5,986 nt of DNA from an uncultured Polyangiaceae bacterium (lineage in GTDB: Bacteria > Myxococcota_A > Polyangia > Polyangiales > Houyiibacteriaceae): positions 1 through 5,986 of the forward strand of contig CAMYJN010000171.1 of the NCBI GenBank assembly GCA_947258625.1, given 5' to 3'. Positions 1 to 5,640 of the stretch are shown piece after piece. Under the pieces are notes generated by a model, which searched no databases, was not told the origin of the DNA, and saw only the letters and a list, made by a program, of their open reading frames with translations. Both the position numbers and the translations under genes were made by a program. Every line of letters starts with the position of its first letter. Within the stretch, counting starts at the first letter, position 1.

Positions 1-377
1 TCGTCGACCCGTGCCAGCCCTTCGCCGAAGAAATCCGGCTCGAGCTCGCGTCGTGCGAGCACCTTGCCGTCTTCGAGACGAACCTTGCGCAGCGACGACT
101 CTCCGTACTGCCCCGTACTTTCGTACATGACGCCGTCATGCCAGATGAGACCCTGAGTGAATGCGTCTCTATCATGGGGGTACTGACGAAGGACGCGGAC
201 CCGAAGCGCTTCAGGGGCCGGTAGACCGACGGGGTCTCGCGCGTCCGTAGGCGTCACGTGAACCGGTGACACGGTTTCTTCGGACGGCTTCCCACACCCG
301 GGAGCCAGCGCAACGGCGCAGGCCAACAGAGCGCCTATCAGCATCTCCCAATCCACTCGTCTGCGAGCCTCGGCCAT
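1..377 (-). CDS. Glutaminyl-peptide cyclotransferase, lipoprotein type (N-terminal part, cut by the window edge)
   Basis: This is the first 125 codons of a glutamine cyclotransferase of the plant/bacterial beta-propeller family (Glu_cyclase_2), which converts N-terminal glutamine of peptides to pyroglutamate. The family hallmark region is clear: YPHD at residues 66-69, AFTQGL at 72-77, YESTG at 85-89, then YGESSLRKV and FGEG at 117-120. The N-terminus looks like a lipoprotein signal: RRR at 5-7, a hydrophobic stretch from about 12 to 26, then APGC with Cys28 as the likely lipidated residue. The mature enzyme would then be membrane-anchored and face the periplasm. A linker rich in Pro, Thr and Val (about 31-58) separates the anchor from the propeller. 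The start is placed at the ATG ending at 377 because it supplies the basic n-region. An in-frame ATG ending at 344 is possible, and neither has a convincing Shine-Dalgarno site. The gene is divergent from alr. The family call is firm; the C-terminal catalytic part is not visible. Confidence 0.88.
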   Translation of the reverse strand, partial: MAEARRRVDWEMLIGALLACAVALAPGCGKPSEETVSPVHVTPTDARDPVGLPAPEALRVRVLRQYPHDRDAFTQGLIWHDGVMYESTGQYGESSLRKVRLEDGKVLARRELEPDFFGEGLARVD

Positions 378-453
378 CCGGACCAAAGCCTAGCCTTCGA
401 GCGTGGGGACGCCAATGCTTGACGCCGGGGGTGCCAACCGTTAGCTCCAAGCC
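378..453. promoter_or_regulatory. Divergent promoter region between the cyclotransferase gene and alr
   Basis: These 76 bases separate two divergent genes and must hold a promoter for each unless the starts are misplaced. On the + strand TTGACG at 419-424 is a good -35 match, but the hexamer 17 bases further on (TAGCTC, 442-447) is a poor -10. On the - strand TTGGCG (415 to 410) and TAGGCT (392 to 387) are spaced by 17 bases and are both partial matches. Either pair would start transcription almost at the annotated start codon (near 454 and near 380). The boxes are suggestions only. Confidence 0.25.
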
Positions 454-1608
454 GTGCAACCGGATTCCTCGAAGCCATCGAGACCGCGCGTCCAGCACGC
501 CGACGCTTCGTTGCGGGCGACGCGCGCGGAGATCTTGCTCGACGCGATAGGGCACAACCTTCGCGTGGTGCAGGAGGCGGCGGCAGGACGGAAAATTCTG
601 GCCGTCGTGAAGGCGGATGCCTACGGGCACGGCGTGGTCCCGGTCGCGCGGCGACTTCAGGAAGAAGGCGTCGATGGTTTCGGTGTCGCACTCGCGGAAG
701 AGGGAATCGAGCTCCGAGAAGCCGGCATCGACCGCGCCATTCTCGTCCTCAACGGCATCAACGGAGGCGCCCACCGCGAGATCATCGCGGCCGGGCTCAC
801 CCCCGTGGTCTACGAAATCTCCGAAGCTCGTGCCTTCGATCTCGTGTCTGGGAGCCGCCCCATCGACGTGCACCTGAAAGTCGACACGGGCATGGGCCGA
901 CTCGGCGTCCCGCTCGGGGAGCTCAGCGACTTCCTGCGTGAGCTCCGTCGATTTCCTTCGATTCGCATCGCTGGCTTGATGACGCATTTGTCGACTGCCG
1001 ACGCCGACCCGCTGTACGTCGCGGAGCAGCTCGCTGGATTCGCCGAAGCGCGAGGTCTCGTTCGCCGCTTCGGCCATGAGCCGTCGGTCCTGCACGTCGC
1101 GAACAGCGCCGCCTTGTTTCGGCACCCCGAGTCGCATTTCGATTGGGTGCGCACCGGCCTGGCGCTCTACGGCTATCCTGGCTCGGACACGATCGATGCG
1201 CCCCTTCGCCCCGCGCTTCGCTGGCGTACAGAGGTGCTTCGCGTTCGAACGCTGCAAGCGGGCGAGTCGGTTGGCTACGGACGCTCATTTCGTGCACCCT
1301 CAGAAACTCGTTTGGCGACGATTCCCGTTGGTTACGGCGACGGCTTGTTGCGATCCGCTTCGAATCGCGGGCACGTGTTGATCGCTGGTGTTCGCTGCCC
1401 CATCGTCGGCAACATCGCGATGGACCTGACCACCGTCGATGTTTCGGGCGTTTCGCGTGTCAACATCGGCGACGAGGTTCTGCTGCTGGGTGAGCAAGGA
1501 GGGTCCGTGCTCGACGCGCGTGACCTCGCCGTGGCGGCCGGAACGATTCCCTATGAGGTGCTGACCAACGTCTCGCGGCGCGTTCCGCGTGTCTACTTGA
1601 ATGGCTGA
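454..1608 (+). CDS. alr: Alanine racemase
   Basis: This PLP-dependent, cytoplasmic enzyme interconverts L- and D-alanine and supplies D-alanine for peptidoglycan. The 384-residue reading shows the N-terminal TIM barrel and the C-terminal beta domain. The PLP lysine is K53 in AVVKADAYGHG. K142 in HLKVDTGMGR matches the carbamylated lysine of the Geobacillus enzyme, and R149 is the arginine seven residues later. The catalytic tyrosine is Y275 in ESVGYGRSF. IPVGYGDG (290-297) and VGNIAMDL (318-325) are the active-site segments of the C-terminal domain. In the last one the usual Cys before Met-Asp is Ala322. The start is uncertain. GTG at 454 is the first possible codon after an in-frame TAG at 442, but similarity to the family begins near residue 20, and TTG at 511 would give the more usual N-terminus. 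Neither has a Shine-Dalgarno site. mlaE follows after 32 bases, so co-transcription is likely. Confidence 0.95.
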   Translation: MQPDSSKPSRPRVQHADASLRATRAEILLDAIGHNLRVVQEAAAGRKILAVVKADAYGHGVVPVARRLQEEGVDGFGVALAEEGIELREAGIDRAILVLNGINGGAHREIIAAGLTPVVYEISEARAFDLVSGSRPIDVHLKVDTGMGRLGVPLGELSDFLRELRRFPSIRIAGLMTHLSTADADPLYVAEQLAGFAEARGLVRRFGHEPSVLHVANSAALFRHPESHFDWVRTGLALYGYPGSDTIDAPLRPALRWRTEVLRVRTLQAGESVGYGRSFRAPSETRLATIPVGYGDGLLRSASNRGHVLIAGVRCPIVGNIAMDLTTVDVSGVSRVNIGDEVLLLGEQGGSVLDARDLAVAAGTIPYEVLTNVSRRVPRVYLNG

Positions 1609-1626
1609 CGTTTCACTTACGAACCA

Positions 1627-1635
1627 TGCTATGAA
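1627..1635 (+). promoter_or_regulatory. Possible extended -10 element before mlaE
   Basis: TGCTATGAA fits an extended -10 (TGn followed by a TATAAT-like hexamer, 4 of 6 matches). No good -35 is seen at the usual distance. If active it would start transcription at about 1641, the GTG start codon of mlaE, giving a leaderless message in addition to read-through from alr. This is weak evidence from one short motif. Confidence 0.18.
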
Positions 1636-1640
1636 GTCTC

Positions 1641-2489
1641 GTGCCTGACGCCGCGCCCAGCGCACCCGCGACCCCGGACAAGACCTCGAAGCTCCGCGGG
1701 ATCGCTCGTGACGCCGCCGACTGGCTCCTGCAGCTGCTCCTCTCCCCCTTCGCCGAGATCGGAGCGCTCTTCAAGCTGCTGTGGGAGGCTGTGTTCTGGG
1801 GAATCCGCCCGCCGTACCGCGCCCGGCTTTTCGTCGAGGCGATGGAGTTCATCGGCATCGGCTCCATCTTCCTCGTCTCGCTGACCGCCGTCTTCGTCGG
1901 CGGCGTGCTTGCCTTGCAGCTCGTCGATGGTTTTCGCGACTTTGGCGCCGAGAACCAGACGGGCGCCGTGATTGGCTTGGCGTTGGCCCGAGAGGTCGGG
2001 CCGGTATTTGCCGCGCTGATGGTCACGAGCCGGGCCGGGAGCGCGATGACGACCGAGCTCGGATCGATGCGCGTCACCAACCAAATCGACGCGCTGGTCA
2101 CCATGGCGGTCAACCCGGTCCAGTATTTGGTGGTGCCGCGGCTGGTCGCTGGCTTCGTGATGGTTCCGGTGCTGACGATGCTCTTCAACATCGTCGGGGT
2201 GATGGGAGCCTTCTTCGTGGCCGTCTCGCTCCTCGGGCTCGACCCGGGCGTGTTCATGGACCGCCTCAAGTGGCTGGTCGACTGGGATGACGTCTCTCAG
2301 GGGCTGATCAAGGCGATGGTCTTCGGCGTCGCGCTGACGCTGATCGCGTGCCGTCAGGGCTTTTATGCGAAGGGCGGAGCAGCCGGGGTGGGGCGTGCCA
2401 CCAACCGCGCCGTCGTGCAGAGCGCCATCGCCATCCTCATGCTCGACTATCTGGTGACGAGCCTCGTCTTGGGACAGGGGTTTTTCTGA
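1641..2489 (+). CDS. mlaE: MlaE-type ABC transporter permease
   Basis: This is an inner-membrane permease of the MlaE/YrbE family (also Ttg2B and plant TGD1), which moves phospholipids or other hydrophobic substrates with an MlaF ATPase and an MCE protein. The family signature is intact: AREVGP (116-121), RAGSAMTTELGSMR (131-144) and TNQIDAL (146-152), followed by the PRLVAGF segment (166-172). The terminal motif FYAKGGAAGVGRATNRAVV (241-259) is also typical. Hydrophobic segments lie at about 70-94, 107-128, 164-199, 222-237 and 260-280. At 282 residues it is slightly longer than the usual 255-260, mainly through a Pro/Ala-rich start. The GTG at 1641 is the first possible start, since an in-frame TGA lies at 1632. 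No Shine-Dalgarno site precedes it. It lies 32 bases after alr and shares one base with mlaF (TGATG), indicating translational coupling. The true substrate cannot be read from the sequence. Confidence 0.93.
   Translation: MPDAAPSAPATPDKTSKLRGIARDAADWLLQLLLSPFAEIGALFKLLWEAVFWGIRPPYRARLFVEAMEFIGIGSIFLVSLTAVFVGGVLALQLVDGFRDFGAENQTGAVIGLALAREVGPVFAALMVTSRAGSAMTTELGSMRVTNQIDALVTMAVNPVQYLVVPRLVAGFVMVPVLTMLFNIVGVMGAFFVAVSLLGLDPGVFMDRLKWLVDWDDVSQGLIKAMVFGVALTLIACRQGFYAKGGAAGVGRATNRAVVQSAIAILMLDYLVTSLVLGQGFF
2476..2480 (+). promoter_or_regulatory. Ribosome binding site of mlaF
   Basis: AGGGG lies 8 bases before the ATG at 2489 and inside the end of mlaE. It supports that ATG over the upstream in-frame codons inside mlaE, and it is the clearest Shine-Dalgarno site in the window. 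Confidence 0.55.
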
Positions 2490-3301
2490 TGAAGCTCTTT
2501 CGACGGAACCTAGTTCGACTGACACGGGCTCCGCTGCCTCCAGAGGCGAAGGACGATCCGATCCACGTGCGGATTCGTGATCTTCACAAGAGCTACGGTG
2601 AGCATCACGTGCTCAAAGGCGTGTCGCTCGACATTCATCGGGGAAAGACGAATCTGATCATCGGGCCCTCGGGCTCCGGTAAGACCGTCCTGATGCGGCA
2701 GCTGATCCGGCTCGAAAACCCCGACTCTGGGCAACTCATCGTCAACGGCATCGATTTTGCCCAGCTCGAAGGCCTCGATCTGGCGGCGATGCGACGCACC
2801 TTCGGCATGGTCTTCCAGATGTCCGCGCTCTTCGACTCGATGACGGTGTTCGACAACGTCGCGTTTCCACTCCGAGAGCACACCGATCTTTCCCGCAATG
2901 CGGTTCGCGATCGCGTGATGGATCGCCTTGCTGCGCTCGGCGTGGCGGCGGCGGCGGAGAAGCTCCCCGCGCAACTCTCGGGGGGCATGCAGAAGCGTGT
3001 GGCCGTCGCGCGGGCGATGATCCTCGAGAGCGAGATTCTAATCTACGACGAGCCCACCACGGGCCTCGACCCGATCACGACCGAAATGGTCGATGAGCTG
3101 ATCACCGAGGCCGAGGAGATGTTCGGCGTGACGTCGATCGTGATCAGCCACGACATGGCCTCGGTCTTGCGCATCGCCAATCAGCTGAGTTTCCTGCATG
3201 AGGGGCAGATCGCAGCCACCGGGACACCCGAGGAACTTCTGCACACCGATCATCCAGCCACGGCGGAGTTCATCCGGGCGTCGAGGGTCAGCATGGACTG
3301 A
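2489..3301 (+). CDS. mlaF: MlaF-type ABC transporter ATP-binding protein
   Basis: This cytoplasmic ATPase of 270 residues would drive the MlaE permease encoded just before it. All ABC motifs are present: Walker A GPSGSGKT (59-66), Q-loop Q110 in VFQMSALFDSMTV, signature LSGGMQKR (163-170), Walker B ILIYDEP (183-189), the D-loop in TTGLDP and the switch histidine H221. ALFDSMTVFDNVAFPLREH (113-131) is typical of the MlaF/Ttg2A branch and separates it from general ABC ATPases. The ATG overlaps the mlaE stop by one base. The family usually has an MCE-domain MlaD gene next, but here a convergent methyltransferase follows, so the substrate-binding subunit must be encoded elsewhere. The gene is unusually rich in GATC, with 16 sites counted by eye in 813 bases. 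Function as an Mla-type ATPase is well supported; the direction and substrate of transport are not. Confidence 0.93.
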   Translation: MKLFRRNLVRLTRAPLPPEAKDDPIHVRIRDLHKSYGEHHVLKGVSLDIHRGKTNLIIGPSGSGKTVLMRQLIRLENPDSGQLIVNGIDFAQLEGLDLAAMRRTFGMVFQMSALFDSMTVFDNVAFPLREHTDLSRNAVRDRVMDRLAALGVAAAAEKLPAQLSGGMQKRVAVARAMILESEILIYDEPTTGLDPITTEMVDELITEAEEMFGVTSIVISHDMASVLRIANQLSFLHEGQIAATGTPEELLHTDHPATAEFIRASRVSMD

Positions 3302-3339
3302 GGAGACGACGTGCGAAGATCGGTCGATGAGGGTGGCGT

Positions 3340-3354
3340 GGCCCGCCTCGGGCC
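3340..3354. terminator. GC hairpin between convergent mlaF and dam
   Basis: GGCCCG, a three-base loop and CGGGCC form a perfect 6-bp stem. It lies 38 bases after the mlaF stop and directly before the stop codon of the convergent methyltransferase gene. It could end transcription from the left. There is no T-run on either side, so it is not a standard intrinsic terminator. Confidence 0.3.
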
Positions 3355-4221
3355 TCAAGCGTAGTTCCGCACCACGACTTCGCTCACTCTGCCGCGCTTG
3401 GTCGCATCGCAGTTGATCGCGCGGGGTGCGGCGACGGTGTCGACTTTGAACTCGCCATAGAGGTTGCGAATGAAGGGGACATCGCTGTTGGAGAGCATGA
3501 GCTTACACTCTCGACGGTCGAGGGCCTTGTAGACGTCCCGCAGCCGCGTTTGGTCTTCCTGGGAGAACCCATCGCGCGCGTACGACGTGAAGCTCGCGGT
3601 CACCGACACGGGCTCGTAGGGCGGGTCGAAGTAGATGAAGTCGCCGGGCTTGGCGTTCTCGAGGAGCGTGTCGAAGGACGCGCATCGTAGATCTGCCCCC
3701 CGAAGCGCCTCGCTTGCCGCCTGCAACGCATCTTCGTTCAAGATCCGCGGATTTTTGTACGAGCCTACGGGTACGTTGAACTCGCCTTTTCGATTGACTC
3801 GGTGCAAGCCGTTGAAGCAGGTCTTGTTGAGATAGATGAACATAGCCGCGCGCTTCGACGTCGAAACACGGCGGTTTTGGTTGTAGCGTTCGCGCACCTC
3901 GTAATACCGTTGCTTCGAGTGTTGGCCTGCAAGCCTGCGCAGCCCGCCGATCACGCCTTCGACATCGTCGCGAATCGCCGCGTACGTCGAAACCAGCGTG
4001 GGGTTGATGTCGGTCAGCAGAGCACGCCCTGGGCGGCGCGCAAAGAACAAAGCGCCACCGCCCACGAACGGCTCGACATGGCGCATCCGCTCCACGCCTG
4101 GGGGGAGCAGCGGTCGCAGCTGGCTGAGCAATCGGCCCTTGCCCCCGACCCACTTCACGAAGGGAGCTGCCTCCCGTGGCGCGTGCTCTATCCGCGCCGC
4201 GACCGCCGCAAATGTCGTCAT
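3355..4221 (-). CDS. dam: Dam-type DNA adenine methyltransferase (predicted GATC specificity)
   Basis: This protein of the D12 class N6-adenine methyltransferase family transfers a methyl group from S-adenosylmethionine to adenine in DNA. Visible in order (numbered from the ATG at 4221) are FVKWVGGKG (21-29), motif I VEPFVGGGALFF (49-60), TDIN (70-73), YLNKTCFNGLHRVN (130-143), KGEFNVPVG (145-153), catalytic motif IV DPPY (199-202), LSNSD (243-247) and the C-terminal EVVVRNY. The positions that contact GATC in E. coli Dam (K9, L122, R124, P134, Y138) correspond to K23, L139, R141, P151 and Y155, all conserved, so GATC is the predicted target. Length (288) is near that of E. coli Dam. The ATG at 4221 is preferred, with AGGTGA upstream (4239 to 4234). 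A GTG at 4236 would add five residues. No endonuclease gene is adjacent, so it appears solitary. An inverted repeat abuts its start. Confidence 0.93.
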   Translation of the reverse strand: MTTFAAVAARIEHAPREAAPFVKWVGGKGRLLSQLRPLLPPGVERMRHVEPFVGGGALFFARRPGRALLTDINPTLVSTYAAIRDDVEGVIGGLRRLAGQHSKQRYYEVRERYNQNRRVSTSKRAAMFIYLNKTCFNGLHRVNRKGEFNVPVGSYKNPRILNEDALQAASEALRGADLRCASFDTLLENAKPGDFIYFDPPYEPVSVTASFTSYARDGFSQEDQTRLRDVYKALDRRECKLMLSNSDVPFIRNLYGEFKVDTVAAPRAINCDATKRGRVSEVVVRNYA

Positions 4222-4243
4222 GTGTAGTATGATCACCTACACA
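4221..4243 (-). promoter_or_regulatory. Inverted repeat with internal GATC at the dam start
   Basis: TGTGTAG (4221-4227) and CTACACA (4237-4243) are perfect inverted copies separated by nine bases that contain TGATCA (4230-4235). As DNA this is an operator-like palindrome with a methylatable GATC (4231-4234). As RNA it is a 7-bp hairpin whose 3' arm ends at the A of the preferred ATG and whose 5' arm and loop contain the likely ribosome binding site. It could control translation, or transcription through methylation. The structure is seen directly; the role is inferred. Confidence 0.45.
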
Positions 4244-4256
4244 CACCGGCGAATGG

Positions 4257-4312
4257 AAAAAACCCGCGGCTACCGAGCAAATATCGGCGTGATTCCGGGC
4301 CGTTATGGCCGG
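4257..4312 (-). terminator. Possible terminator region after the aminotransferase gene
   Basis: Read leftward, a GC-rich stem of six pairs with one bulged G (4312 to 4295, loop 4306-4302) starts three bases after the aminotransferase stop codon. A small CCGA/TCGG stem (4287-4273) and a run of six T on the - strand (4262 to 4257) follow. The strong hairpin and the T-run are about 33 bases apart, so this is not a textbook intrinsic terminator. It may weaken read-through into dam. Confidence 0.3.
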
Positions 4313-4314
4313 AG

Positions 4315-5592
4315 CTACTTGGCCTCGGCGACCATTGCGCCGAGGCGCTCGAGTGCTTCCTCGAGCACCGGCATCGGTGGCCCGAACGAGAAACGCATGT
4401 GCTGAACGAAACGCGATGGCCGTCCAGTCCGGCGCTTGCCCGGATTCACATCGAAGAAGTGCCCGGGCACCGTGATCACCTGTCGCTCGAGGGCCGCTTT
4501 GAAGAAGTCGTCGCTGTTTCGAATCGGCCGGGGTAGGCCGCTCAGGTTTCCCCAGGCGTAGAAGGTCCCTTGCGGCTCGAGGTCGAACTTGACCCCGATG
4601 TCCTTGAGGCCCCGCACCAAGAAGTCGCGCTTCTTCTTGAACTCATGGTGGACCGCCTGCGCCTCGGCGAGCGTAGGCTCCTGCTGGACCAGGTCGATCG
4701 CCGCGCGCTGCATGGGCGCGACGCCTCCGCCATCGAGGAACGAGCCGGCGCTCGCGGCCGATTCGATGACGCGCTTCGGGCCGACAATCCAGCTCACCCG
4801 AAAGCCGGGATACCGCCAGTTCTTGGTGAGCCCATCGAACACGACAATCGGATCCTGGTCGACGTCCTCGACATACTGCGCCGCGCTGACGATCGATTGC
4901 TCTCCCGTCCAGACGTAGTGCGAATAAAACTCGTCGAGCAGAAGTGCGCAGTTCAAGTCTCGTGCGGTTTCCACCCAGCTGGCCAGCGCATCGCCTTGGA
5001 CGACTTTGCCGGTCGGGTTGCACGGGTTGCTCGCTAGGATCGCGCTGAGTCCTCGTCCCAGGATTTCCTCTTCGAGCTTTTCTCGGGTGAACTCGTATGC
5101 ATGTTTCGGGTCGAGTAAGATCGGGATCGGCAGAAATCGCCGAAACACGTCGAGCAGCTCTTCGTAGGCCGTGTAGTCCGGAAGGAAATGCCCGAGATGA
5201 ATGGGCGCGATGGCCGCACATGCGCGCATGACCGCGACTCGACCGCCGCCCGCAATGCACACGTTCTCGGCGGAGTATTGGGACTTCATGCCGCGACGAA
5301 AGAGCTGGTTGTAGAGGCTCGCCACCGATTCGCGAAGCTCCCAGACGCCCGGCACCGGTGCGTAGTCGAGATCACCCGGGCGCACCGTGATCTTGGTCAC
5401 CCGCTCCGGGGCGCCCGGAAGCGCCGTGGTATCCGGCTGACCTTGACCCAGGTTGCACCAGTCGGGCGCATCGAGGCTGAATCCACGCTTCTGTGCCTCC
5501 ACCGTGACGTAAATCACGCCCGTACGCGGGACTGGTCGAAACGCCGCGACCTCTGCAATATCGTTCGCTGAGTTGGACTCGGGCTGGCTCAT
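4315..5592 (-). CDS. Class I/II (fold type I) PLP-dependent aminotransferase, substrate unknown
   Basis: This 425-residue cytoplasmic enzyme has the full aspartate-aminotransferase-fold active site. Y77 lies in LDYAPVPG and N192 in the NPCNPTGK loop. D220 (pyridine nitrogen) and Y223 lie in LLLDEFYSHYVW. The Schiff-base lysine is K257 in DGLTKNWRYPGFR, with R265 as the phosphate-binding arginine. R400 in FVQHMRFSFG is the likely carboxylate-binding arginine. The ATG ending at 5592 gives the usual family length. The frame stays open upstream to 5871, but that part is antisense to folB and has no family features. No good ribosome binding site is seen. The gene is divergent from folB across 48 bases and lies upstream of dam on the same strand, 93 bases from the preferred dam start. 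Residues fix the reaction class (amino-group transfer or a related PLP reaction on an amino acid) but not the substrate, and I see no partner gene that would name a pathway. Confidence 0.9.
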   Translation of the reverse strand: MSQPESNSANDIAEVAAFRPVPRTGVIYVTVEAQKRGFSLDAPDWCNLGQGQPDTTALPGAPERVTKITVRPGDLDYAPVPGVWELRESVASLYNQLFRRGMKSQYSAENVCIAGGGRVAVMRACAAIAPIHLGHFLPDYTAYEELLDVFRRFLPIPILLDPKHAYEFTREKLEEEILGRGLSAILASNPCNPTGKVVQGDALASWVETARDLNCALLLDEFYSHYVWTGEQSIVSAAQYVEDVDQDPIVVFDGLTKNWRYPGFRVSWIVGPKRVIESAASAGSFLDGGGVAPMQRAAIDLVQQEPTLAEAQAVHHEFKKKRDFLVRGLKDIGVKFDLEPQGTFYAWGNLSGLPRPIRNSDDFFKAALERQVITVPGHFFDVNPGKRRTGRPSRFVQHMRFSFGPPMPVLEEALERLGAMVAEAK

Positions 5593-5640
5593 GCGCTGCG
5601 GGACTCTAGCAGAAGTCTCGAAATGCGATAGCCTTGCCGC
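5593..5640. promoter_or_regulatory. Compact divergent promoter region between the aminotransferase gene and folB
   Basis: Only 48 bases separate the two divergent start codons, so the two promoters must overlap or reach into coding sequence. On the + strand TGCGATAGC (5624-5632) is a loose extended -10 match that would start transcription within a few bases of the folB ATG. A short GACT/AGTC inverted pair (5602-5617) is too small to call an operator. No Shine-Dalgarno site is visible for either gene. Confidence 0.25.

Noticed and set aside
211..1257. Long open frame (348 codons) on the - strand under alr
   Set aside because: It is antisense to a complete, motif-rich alanine racemase, has a low-complexity Arg/Gly/Val-rich translation and no recognisable domain. 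Long antisense frames are common at this GC content.
2348..2488. Upstream extension of mlaF inside mlaE
   Set aside because: The ATG at 2489 has a good ribosome binding site, overlaps the mlaE stop in the usual coupled way and gives the expected MlaF length; the upstream part is Arg-rich out-of-frame mlaE sequence.
1629..2525. 298-codon open frame on the - strand under mlaE
   Set aside because: Its translation is dominated by His, Asp, Glu and Arg, as expected from reading a membrane-protein gene backwards, and the sense strand is clearly MlaE.
4570..5037. 155-codon open frame on the + strand under the aminotransferase gene
   Set aside because: It lies wholly within a well-supported gene on the opposite strand and shows no domain or start signal.
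1633..5620. GAAGTCTCG shared by the regions before mlaE (1633-1641) and folB (5612-5620)
   Set aside because: A single 9-base match between two places in 6 kb is expected by chance, and its distance and orientation to the start codons differ.
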